The translations under genes and the position numbers were made by a program. Under the pieces are notes generated by a model. It did no database searches, was not told where the DNA came from, and saw only the letters and a list, made by a program, of their open reading frames with translations. Of a DNA stretch of 11,370 bases, positions 1 to 5,854 are shown piece after piece; position 1 is the first letter of the stretch, and every line of letters begins with the position of its first letter. Origin of the DNA: Rhodanobacteraceae bacterium (GTDB lineage: Bacteria > Pseudomonadota > Gammaproteobacteria > Xanthomonadales > SZUA-5). The stretch spans positions 1 to 11,370 of the forward strand of contig QIMA01000356.1 of the NCBI GenBank assembly GCA_003233535.1, given 5' to 3'.

Positions 1-377
1 GTGCTAAACAACGATGGCGTTGCAGCCACGCCATGCAGTCGCTGCGGCCCGTCCGGATCGGCGAGGTCGTAGCTGTAGTCGTAATACAGCGCGATGTCGG
101 CGAGGGCATCGGCCTGGCCGCGCCGGTCCAGATAGTCGGCCACCTGGTTTTTGGAATCGGCAACGCCTATGTTCGGGTAGCTGTTGTAGATCTGTACCAG
201 CTGCTCGCTGTGCGGATAGGGCAGCGGCTTGAGCATTAATCCGTACATCGCGCTAAAGACTGCGCTGTTCGCGCCTATGCCCAGGGCCAGACTGAGCACA
301 ACCACCGCAGCGAAGGCGGGCCTGGCCAAAAGCCGGCGCGCGCTGTAACGCAAGTCTTGAGCAATACGATCAAACAC
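1..377 (-). CDS. ADOP-type orphan ABC permease (MacB/FtsX-like), 5' part only
   Basis: About 125 codons of the N-terminus are visible; the gene runs off the left edge. The translation starts VFDRIAQDLRYSARRLLARP, continues with a hydrophobic segment VVVLSLALGIGANSAVFSAM, and then KPLPYPHSEQLVQIYNSYP. This DLRY..RRL / LALGIGAN..VFS / LKPLPYP series is the N-terminal signature of ADOP permeases (about 800 residues, MacB_PCD plus FtsX domains, no ATPase of their own). They are inner-membrane proteins with a large periplasmic domain after the first helix; their substrates are mostly unknown. I place the start at a GTG at 377 because a GAGGAA ribosome binding site sits 8 bases upstream and the family motif begins right after. 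The family call is firm; the role is not known. Confidence 0.85.
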   Translation of the reverse strand, partial: MFDRIAQDLRYSARRLLARPAFAAVVVLSLALGIGANSAVFSAMYGLMLKPLPYPHSEQLVQIYNSYPNIGVADSKNQVADYLDRRGQADALADIALYYDYSYDLADPDGPQRLHGVAATPSLFS

Positions 378-385
378 GGATTGGG

Positions 386-391
386 TTCCTC
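386..391 (-). promoter_or_regulatory. Ribosome binding site of the ADOP permease
   Basis: On the minus strand GAGGAA lies 8 bases before the GTG at 377. It decides the start, since no ATG is near the beginning of the conserved DLRY motif. No convincing -10/-35 pair was found in the 125 bases between this gene and the glycosyltransferase upstream. Confidence 0.6.
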
Positions 392-502
392 GGCGCGGTC
401 CAGCCTATGCTGCCACGCTTGCTGCAAGTTGGCGCGGCGCGGCAAGGCTCACCCCATGCGGTTTATGGCATGCGCTGATACGACCTATGGCACTATCGGG
501 AG

Positions 503-1735
503 TCACTGGCTGGCCGACCGTTTACGCAACAGCAAGCCAGCTTGTTCCTCCATCTGCGTATCGAATTCGACCATTGCCGGGTAATCCGCATGCTGGCATA
601 GCTCCGCTAGAGTCAATGACGGCCACTGTTGATCGCGCAGCCAGTGGACTGCTTTAAGCGTTCTGAATCCGTCGAACCAGTCGTTCAGGTGTCTGATGAA
701 TCCCTCCCGGCTGCGCGACTGGCAGCGGGCGTGGTTCAGGCCTTTGTCGAAGCTCAGGTGTTGCTGCAACGCGACCATCGACGTTGACGGTGAGTCCTTG
801 GAACAGAGTGAGTCGAACTGGCCGAGGAATTCTCCAATCTCGGTGAACACGGCGGGGTGATAGAAACGGTACTCAGTGATTGGATCGGTCAGGGCGAGGA
901 TCTTCGCCACACCCGCACCGGTACCGAAGGGCACGCGATCGGACGTTCTAGCCTGGATACTGATCGGTGCGGTCGACGCCTCTACCACTGCGCCGACTTT
1001 GGCCAGCTTGTTGAGCATGTAGAAATCTTCTCCGGCTTCACGCTTGGGGAAGCCGCGAACCTGCGCGTAGGCCAGCGCATGCACGGCGAAACTGCTGCCC
1101 ACGGTTTGAAACGCGTACGGTGAACCAGCCAGCTTCAGACCGGCGACGTAGTGATTTAAGCCGAGCTCGTACAGCCTTGTGGCCCAACCGATGGGCTCGT
1201 TTAAGTCGCAATCATGTGTGTACGGAAACAGCAGCGCGGACGCCCCGTTGATTGCGCAGCCGCTAGCGTCGAAATAGTCGGGCGGCAGTTGCGTGTCACC
1301 GTCGGTGTTGTGGATCCAGGGCGATCGAACCCGCCCGCCTTCGATCAGTCTGCAGGCGAGATCGCCACCAGTCTTGCGCGCAACGCCGACGCCACCGTCC
1401 GTTCTCAGCCCGCTGGAATGGCGATCGACTCGAAGTACGTCGTAGTGCGCTTGTGCGCCGGCAAACAGCGCCAGATTTTGGTTCGACCAGAGCGGCTGCC
1501 CGACCGACGAAATCTCTTCCAACAGCGTCTCATTCGATCCGTCCTCTATCGCAACAGGCGGCGCATTGATGACCACAATGACCAGCAACTTGCCCTCTGC
1601 GTGCGGTATGCGCTGCAAAAAATCGGGACTCTCGCGGTATGCAGGCACGACCAGCACGCGATCGTAGGTCGGACCTGACCACGAACTGAGGTAACCGGTT
1701 TCAACCTCGGCATAGCGATCTAGATATTTGGACAT
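503..1735 (-). CDS. Glycosyltransferase family 2-like protein
   Basis: A 410-residue protein with no signal peptide or membrane segment, so probably cytoplasmic. It has features of a GT-A fold nucleotide-sugar transferase: a first strand and loop (RVLVVPAYRES, about residues 26-36), a DxD-like metal/nucleotide motif in HNTDGDTQLPPDYF (D145-G-D147), and a later GED motif in REAGEDFYMLNKLAKVGA (235-237), where the catalytic base of family 2 enzymes lies. GVGVARKTGGDLA (about 115-127) resembles the usual G..ARN.G segment. The C-terminal 130 residues show no motif I know. Donor and acceptor cannot be told. The start is an ATG 26 bases after the miaE stop, with only a weak AGAG before it, so translation probably depends on the upstream gene. 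The fold is fairly sure; the exact function is unknown. Confidence 0.75.
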   Translation of the reverse strand: MSKYLDRYAEVETGYLSSWSGPTYDRVLVVPAYRESPDFLQRIPHAEGKLLVIVVINAPPVAIEDGSNETLLEEISSVGQPLWSNQNLALFAGAQAHYDVLRVDRHSSGLRTDGGVGVARKTGGDLACRLIEGGRVRSPWIHNTDGDTQLPPDYFDASGCAINGASALLFPYTHDCDLNEPIGWATRLYELGLNHYVAGLKLAGSPYAFQTVGSSFAVHALAYAQVRGFPKREAGEDFYMLNKLAKVGAVVEASTAPISIQARTSDRVPFGTGAGVAKILALTDPITEYRFYHPAVFTEIGEFLGQFDSLCSKDSPSTSMVALQQHLSFDKGLNHARCQSRSREGFIRHLNDWFDGFRTLKAVHWLRDQQWPSLTLAELCQHADYPAMVEFDTQMEEQAGLLLRKRSASQ

Positions 1736-1761
1736 GCGCTCTGAGTCTGAGGAAGGCGCGG

Positions 1762-2337
1762 CTAGTGCAGCGCCGCGCGGATCGGCAGGTCGCGCACGAT
1801 GTCCGCTTCGGCGATCACTAGTTCGCGCAGACGCCTGTCCACTAAGGCGGCATCTGCGTAGCGGTATGCTAGTTCAACAAAAAGGAATTTGTGATTCTTC
1901 TCCGATCGGGTAATTGAGCGGTAGAAGCGTTTGAGGTCGCCGCTCTCCAGTGCATCGGCAACCAGTCCGAATCGTTCCGCTCCGCGCGCCTCAATGATCC
2001 CACCGACCAGCAGCTGATCGATCAGGAACCCATCGCGGCCAGTGCGCATGTGTTTGCGAATCTGATTAACGTAAGGGTCCTTCTGATCGCCGCCCAAGAT
2101 CAGCCCGCGCTGAGCCAACAGTCTCGCCACTGCCCGAAAGTGAGTGAGCTCCTCAAGCGCTAGGTCGATCATCGCGCTCACTAACTCGGGCCGATCGGGG
2201 TAGTGCGCGACCATGGTCATGGCCATGCTTGAAGCCTTTTTCTCGGCCGCCGCGTGATCGACCAAGAACTGGTCAAAGTCGGCGATCACCGCGTCGGTCC
2301 ACGCCTGCGGCGTAGCAAATTCAAGTTCGAAGTTCAT
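1762..2337 (-). CDS. miaE: tRNA-(ms2io6A37) hydroxylase MiaE
   Basis: A 191-residue ferritin-like non-haem diiron mono-oxygenase. The family hydroxylates the isopentenyl side chain of 2-methylthio-N6-isopentenyladenosine at position 37 of tRNAs reading U-starting codons, using O2. All six expected iron ligands can be placed: E32 (DHAAAEKKAS), E63 and H66 (EELTHF), E116 (GGIIEARGAERF), and E146 and H149 (SEKNHKF). The length fits the shorter Pseudomonas-type MiaE rather than the ~270-residue Salmonella form. I start at the ATG at 2337, immediately before NFELEF. The reading frame extends 37 codons upstream to a TTG, but that TTG lies inside a TATAAT -10 box, and the extra residues are not family-like. 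No clear Shine-Dalgarno precedes the ATG. It is the first gene of a probable operon with the glycosyltransferase. Confidence 0.9.
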   Translation of the reverse strand: MNFELEFATPQAWTDAVIADFDQFLVDHAAAEKKASSMAMTMVAHYPDRPELVSAMIDLALEELTHFRAVARLLAQRGLILGGDQKDPYVNQIRKHMRTGRDGFLIDQLLVGGIIEARGAERFGLVADALESGDLKRFYRSITRSEKNHKFLFVELAYRYADAALVDRRLRELVIAEADIVRDLPIRAALH

Positions 2338-2367
2338 CGGTGTATTGAAGCACGGCGGCAAGGTGCG

Positions 2368-2393
2368 CCACAGCCTTGCTTCAGCCGCTGTGG
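2368..2393 (-). promoter_or_regulatory. Stem-loop in the miaE leader
   Basis: CCACAGC and GCTGTGG form a perfect 7-bp stem around a 12-base loop. If the promoter at 2448-2453 is real, the transcribed miaE leader is about 100 bases and contains this hairpin, starting some 30 bases before the ATG. It could affect translation of miaE; no known riboswitch is recognised. Confidence 0.35.
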
Positions 2394-2396
2394 TCT

Positions 2397-2410
2397 GCAG
2401 ACTAGTCTGC
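2397..2410. repeat. 14-bp perfect palindrome, possible operator
   Basis: GCAGACTAGTCTGC is identical on both strands. It sits 38 bp from the -10 box of miaE, on the transcribed side, and just upstream of the promoter of the divergent cyclase, which is where a dimeric regulator could act on both. As RNA it would also make a short hairpin. No regulator is recognised. Confidence 0.4.
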
Positions 2411-2424
2411 GGTACGGCAAGCGA

Positions 2425-2455
2425 TTGCCCGTTGCCGGCATACTTCAATTATACT
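2425..2455 (+). promoter_or_regulatory. Candidate promoter of the FHA-GGDEF gene
   Basis: TATACT (2450-2455, 5 of 6 consensus) is preceded by TTGCCC (2425-2430, 4 of 6) with a long 19-base spacer. The predicted transcript would start near 2462, giving a leader of about 34 bases before the GTG at 2496. The -10 box overlaps the opposite-strand -10 of miaE, so both promoters could not be melted at the same time. Confidence 0.35.
2448..2453 (-). promoter_or_regulatory. -10 element of the miaE promoter
   Basis: The minus strand reads TATAAT, a perfect sigma-70 -10 box, about 110 bases before the miaE ATG. At 17 bases upstream there is no good -35 match, so it is either a weak or an activator-dependent promoter. 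It shares four base pairs with the -10 box of the divergent cyclase gene. Confidence 0.5.
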
Positions 2456-2495
2456 AGGTGATCGCCGACCACGGCCGTTTAGAGTGCGCGCATAG

Positions 2496-3413
2496 GTGCT
2501 ACCCGATCCGGACTCCCACACTGATCGCGCCACCGTGATCGATGGGCCAGAGGACCAAAGTCGCGTTGGTGGGCCACGGCTCATCGTGGTTAGCGGTGCG
2601 TTGCTGGGTACTCAGCTGGAAATTGAAGAGCTCCCGGTGCTGATCGGGCGCGCATCGGGCTGTACCTTGACCCTGGCTCATCCCAGCGTGTCGCGTAATC
2701 ACTGCCGCATTCACCTAGAGGGTGATCAGGTGCTCCTGCAGGACCTGGGATCGACCAACCGCACGCGCGTCAACGGTCGACCGGTGGAGCGAATTTCCCT
2801 ACGCGACGGTGATCAGATCACGGTTGGCCAGGATGATCTTAAGTTCTTCGAGGGCGTCAGCGCCGAAGCGCGCTATCACCAAGAACTGATTGATCTAGCG
2901 ATGTACGATTCGCTAACCGGATTTCTCAATCGCCGCCAGTTCCGCATCTTGCTGCAGGAAGCCTTCGAGCAGTGCCGCACTGGCACATCGATGTCAGTTC
3001 TGATGTTGGATTTGGACCACTTTAAGCAGATCAATGATCAGCACGGCCATTTGGCCGGCGATCAGGTGCTGGCGACGGTGAGCAAGGTGCTGCGCGAACA
3101 GGTGGCTGATCATGGCGAGCTCGGGCGCTTGGGTGGTGAGGAATTCGCCACATTTTTGCCCGGCGTGGCCGTTGCCGAGGCTGCGCAATGGGCCGAACGG
3201 TTGCGCGCTGCTGTGGAGGATCGCGGTATCGATCCCGGGCCGATTACCGTGAGCATCGGTGTGGCCGAATGGATGTCCGATGTGGCTGACGCTTCCGAGC
3301 TGCTGCAGCGCGCCGACGGGGCGCTGTACTGCGCCAAGAACAGCGGCCGCAATCGGGTCTCAATTGCCGACGACCAAACCCCGGTACGAAACATGATCGA
3401 GCGTTTTGAGTGA
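2496..3413 (+). CDS. FHA-GGDEF diguanylate cyclase
   Basis: A 305-residue soluble protein predicted to make cyclic di-GMP from two GTP. Residues ~28-117 form an FHA phosphothreonine-binding domain: LIGR (R52), SVSRNH (66-69), DLGSTNRTRVNG (83-94). The core residues R52, S66, H69 and N88 are present; the usual Gly after N88 is Arg. Residues ~130-290 form the GGDEF domain: DSLTGFLNRR (138-147), DLDHFKQINDQHGH (172-185), the active-site loop GGEEF (213-217), and SIGVAE near the end. The inhibitory RxxD motif nine residues before GGEEF is absent (A and G at the key positions), so product inhibition through it is not expected. The FHA domain suggests control by a Ser/Thr kinase, none of which is in the window. 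The start is a GTG with a weak upstream site; 11 further codons could be trimmed without losing a domain. Confidence 0.88.
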   Translation: MLPDPDSHTDRATVIDGPEDQSRVGGPRLIVVSGALLGTQLEIEELPVLIGRASGCTLTLAHPSVSRNHCRIHLEGDQVLLQDLGSTNRTRVNGRPVERISLRDGDQITVGQDDLKFFEGVSAEARYHQELIDLAMYDSLTGFLNRRQFRILLQEAFEQCRTGTSMSVLMLDLDHFKQINDQHGHLAGDQVLATVSKVLREQVADHGELGRLGGEEFATFLPGVAVAEAAQWAERLRAAVEDRGIDPGPITVSIGVAEWMSDVADASELLQRADGALYCAKNSGRNRVSIADDQTPVRNMIERFE

Positions 3414-3418
3414 CTCTT

Positions 3419-3692
3419 TAAGAGCAGTTCCAGGGGCCAGGCGCTGAGGACTTTTTGCGCCACAAACCGCAGATGACCTTGGTTGGGGACGTTCGCGGCT
3501 TCGATGGCTTCATCCTGCGGCTGCCGGCCAATACGGATCTGGCCGATTACCGCGCGGCGATCGTTTGGTGTGAGTCGTTTGGCCAATTCATTAGCGCCAC
3601 TCCGCTAGGTCGGCGCTGATGAGATTACTCAGCGATGACTCGCGGCTGTTGCTTTTCTGGCAACTGGAACTGGCCCCTGGCACTCGCTCTTA
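3419..3692. repeat. Segment bounded by ~22-bp imperfect inverted repeats (MITE-like)
   Basis: The left arm (3419-3440) reads TAAGAGC, AGTT, CCAGGGGCCAG. The reverse complement of the right arm (3670-3692) reads TAAGAGC, G, AGTG, CCAGGGGCCAG. That is 21 matches in 23 columns with one gap and one mismatch. Both arms begin with TA, as if a TA target had been duplicated, as in IS630/Tc1-like elements and derived MITEs. The inside carries the DM13-like fragment and no transposase. The right arm supplies the TAA stop of the permease. The repeat itself is certain; calling it a mobile element is inference. It may instead be a long-range structure or a duplication scar. Confidence 0.5.
3422..3619 (+). 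pseudogene. DM13-like domain fragment (C-terminal part)
   Basis: This open frame begins just after an in-frame TAA (3419-3421). It encodes EQFQGPGAEDFLRHKPQMTL, then VGDVRGFDGFILRLPANTDL, then ADYRAAIVWCESFGQFISA and TPLGRR before TGA. The LPANTDLADYRAAIVWCESFGQFISATPL part matches the end of DM13 (electron-transfer DM13) domains, where a nearly invariant Cys follows VVIW. A full domain has about 100 residues and its proteins normally have an export signal; here only about 65 residues and no signal peptide are present. The only inner starts are TTG 3455 and ATG 3473 (48 residues). I read it as a remnant lacking its 5' end, cut at the left inverted repeat. It could alternatively be a tiny expressed protein. 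Confidence 0.5.
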
Positions 3693-5570
3693 GAGCGGCC
3701 AAACCCACAAAATCATCGGCACGGTGACCGCCACGACGATCACTTCCAGCACGATGCCTAAGCGCCAATAGTCACCAAAATGGAACCCACCGGGTCCTAA
3801 GATTAGGGTGTTGTTCTGATGGCCGATGGGCGTGAGGAAGGCGCACGAAGCGCCCACCGCGATTGCCATCAAGAATGCATCTGGATTCACCCCGAGCGCG
3901 GCTGCGGTACTGATGCCGATCGGACACATCACCGCCGCTGTGGCCGCATTGTTCATCACGTCTGACAGGAACATCGTGACTACCAGCATTAGCACCAGGG
4001 CTACGATGGCGTTGCCCTGGGCTAGGGTGCCGAGCAGACCTTGGGCGAGTAGATCGGCAGCGCCAGTGGTGGCCATCGCGTCGGCAACCGGCAGCATTGC
4101 TGCTAGCAGCACAATGACCGGCCAGTCTACCTTGGTATAGATCAAGCGCATCGGCACCAAACCGATCGCGACGAAGGCCAATGCACCGGCAGAGAATGCG
4201 ACCGCGGCTGGCAGCAAGCCGAACGCCGTCATGGCAATCGCTAGGCCCATCAAGATCGAAGCGGTCAGCGCCTGACCGCGTTTCGGCACACGAATATCGC
4301 GCTGCTTGAGCGGCAGGCAGTTGAAGTGACTGGCGAAGGCGCTCAACGCTTCCATCGGCCCCTGCACCAGCAGCACGTCGCCAGCGACGATATCGGTGGA
4401 ACGCAATCGCTTGATGGTGCGCTCGCCCTGCCGCGACAGGGCCAGCAAATTGATGCCGTAGCGGGTGCGCATATCGATGTCTTTGGCCGAGCGCTCGACC
4501 AAACCGGAGTAGGTGGTAACGACCAGTTCCTGGATCACGATTTCATCGGATGCAGCCTTGCTCTGCTCTTCCTCCGTTTCCGCCTCGTTCTTGGCCTCGG
4601 CCTCAGCAGCTTCATCGATCTTTGCACCGGACTTAGCAGCCGTCTTCTTGGTGCTCTCAGCTGTGCCCGATTCTTCTGATTTGTGTTCCGCCGCGAGCTT
4701 GGCGCCCAGCGCTGACAGCGCAGCTGCCAGCGACTCTGGTTCGACCTCGATGACCAAGATGTCTTTCTCGCGCACTTTTCGGCGCGAATTCGGCGCTGAG
4801 ATGCGCACATCGCGGCGGATCATTGCCACCACCTGCGCGTCGGCTTCGTCGAGCATCCGCTCGACGGCGCTGATGCGCTGATCCACCGCTTTGCTGGAGT
4901 CGGAGATATAGACCTCCGACAGATACGTACCGGTCTCGAAACTGCTGCTGTCGCTACGTTTACGGGTCGGTACCAAATGTCGCCCGAGCAAACCCACAAA
5001 AAGCACGCCGATCACCGCCACGGCCAGTCCTACCGGGGCGAAATCGAACATCGAGAAGCTGCCCATCCCGGCGTTCTCGCGGTAGCCGGAGACGATCAAA
5101 TTGGGCGGAGTACCGATCAGCGTGGTCATGCCGCCGAGGATCGAGCCAAAGGCCAGCGGCATTAGCACCTTGCCCGGCGGCACGCCCTGCTTGGCGGCCA
5201 TCTGAATGGCGATCGGCATCAGCAGGGCCAGCGCGCCGACGTTGTTCATGAACCCCGACAGCAGCGCCGCCAGACCAATCAGCGCCATGATGCTGGCGGT
5301 CGGCCCCGCCGAGCTGGGCAGCACGCGCTGCGCAAGCACGTCTACAGCGCCGGTAATCTGCAGTCCATAGCCCAAGATCAGCACCGCAGCGACGGTGATG
5401 ACTGCTGGGTGGCCGAAGCCCGTGAAGGCCTCATTGCCCGGCACCAGCCCGATGACGACGCAAGTAAGCAGCGCACCCATTGCCACCATATCGTGGCGCC
5501 AGCGGCCCCATAGGAACATGACCATGGTCGCGGCCAGGACCACAAAAATGCCAATCTGAGCGCTGCTCAT
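3690..5570 (-). CDS. SLC13/DASS-family permease with two RCK_C domains
   Basis: A 626-residue inner-membrane anion permease of the ArsB/NhaD/SLC13 superfamily, probably Na+-coupled; the substrate (sulfate, a dicarboxylate or another anion) cannot be deduced. The N-terminal half (~1-200) carries the paired helix-loop motifs GFMNNVGALALLMPIA and LIGTPPNLIVSG. The C-terminal half (~430-626) repeats them as DVMNNAATAAVMCPIG and TPIGHQNNTLILGPGGFHF. The cytoplasmic middle holds two RCK_C/TrkA_C domains (~205-292 and ~343-425), which often sense ligands. Between them is a ~48-residue Glu/Lys/Ala-rich linker (294-342), longer than I expect between paired RCK_C domains. The start is the ATG at 5570; ribosome binding sequence is weak. 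It is convergent with the FHA-GGDEF gene, its stop lies in the right inverted-repeat arm, and its promoter is at 5613-5641. Confidence 0.87.
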   Translation of the reverse strand: MSSAQIGIFVVLAATMVMFLWGRWRHDMVAMGALLTCVVIGLVPGNEAFTGFGHPAVITVAAVLILGYGLQITGAVDVLAQRVLPSSAGPTASIMALIGLAALLSGFMNNVGALALLMPIAIQMAAKQGVPPGKVLMPLAFGSILGGMTTLIGTPPNLIVSGYRENAGMGSFSMFDFAPVGLAVAVIGVLFVGLLGRHLVPTRKRSDSSSFETGTYLSEVYISDSSKAVDQRISAVERMLDEADAQVVAMIRRDVRISAPNSRRKVREKDILVIEVEPESLAAALSALGAKLAAEHKSEESGTAESTKKTAAKSGAKIDEAAEAEAKNEAETEEEQSKAASDEIVIQELVVTTYSGLVERSAKDIDMRTRYGINLLALSRQGERTIKRLRSTDIVAGDVLLVQGPMEALSAFASHFNCLPLKQRDIRVPKRGQALTASILMGLAIAMTAFGLLPAAVAFSAGALAFVAIGLVPMRLIYTKVDWPVIVLLAAMLPVADAMATTGAADLLAQGLLGTLAQGNAIVALVLMLVVTMFLSDVMNNAATAAVMCPIGISTAAALGVNPDAFLMAIAVGASCAFLTPIGHQNNTLILGPGGFHFGDYWRLGIVLEVIVVAVTVPMILWVWPL

Positions 5571-5612
5571 AGCGTTGCGTTACTCAAAAGTTGGGCTGCG
5601 CCGATGGGTCTG

Positions 5613-5641
5613 ATCATAAATTCCTAGGAGGCTGATGTCCG
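5613..5641 (-). promoter_or_regulatory. Sigma-70-like promoter of the SLC13 permease
   Basis: On the minus strand CGGACA (4 of 6 of the -35 consensus) is followed after exactly 17 bases by TATGAT (5 of 6 of the -10). Transcription would begin near 5605, leaving a ~35-base leader before the ATG at 5570. The spacer includes the 8-bp palindrome TCCTAGGA (5622-5629), which might bind a regulator. Confidence 0.5.
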
Positions 5642-5671
5642 GGCTAACAGGCTTCGTACCGAACCTCGCTT

Positions 5672-5714
5672 GAGTTCCATACAGCGCAGAACACTACACT
5701 AGCTACTGGAACTC
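5672..5714. repeat. 8-bp inverted repeat in the divergent intergenic region
   Basis: GAGTTCCA (5672-5679) and TGGAACTC (5707-5714) are perfect reverse complements separated by 27 bases. They lie upstream of both the permease promoter and the membrane-cyclase start. Arm spacing would suit a looped or cooperative operator, but could be chance. Nothing else coding is seen in the 284 bases between the two genes. Confidence 0.3.
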
Positions 5715-5821
5715 GTTCAAAAAGTGACCAATTACCAGCCGGAAACCGTAATTCGCCGAAATCAGCCCCTTTTTTCACCACAATCGTGACAATCATCGTG
5801 CTTCCAGACCCGTTCCCGCAT

Positions 5822-5827
5822 TACAAT
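5822..5827 (+). promoter_or_regulatory. Possible -10 box of the membrane diguanylate cyclase
   Basis: TACAAT (5 of 6) lies 28 bases before the GTG start, but no good -35 is found at the usual distance. An alternative further upstream is GTGACC, 17 bases, CGTAAT around 5726-5754, with 4 of 6 at each element. The choice is open. Confidence 0.3.
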
Positions 5828-5854
5828 TCAGTAACTTCGAGTAGGTTGTGAAAA

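Noticed and set aside
1214..1678. 154-codon plus-strand frame inside the glycosyltransferase
   Set aside because: The opposite strand has GT-A motifs (DGD, GED) in a 410-residue frame; this one has no motif.
2338..2448. 37-codon N-terminal extension of miaE to a TTG
   Set aside because: The TTG lies inside a perfect TATAAT box, the added residues do not resemble MiaE, and ATG 2337 begins exactly where family members begin.
3110..3586. 158-codon minus-strand frame across the end of the FHA-GGDEF gene and the DM13 fragment
   Set aside because: Antisense to a clear GGDEF domain and to DM13-like sequence; composition rich in Ser/Arg/Ala as expected for a shadow.
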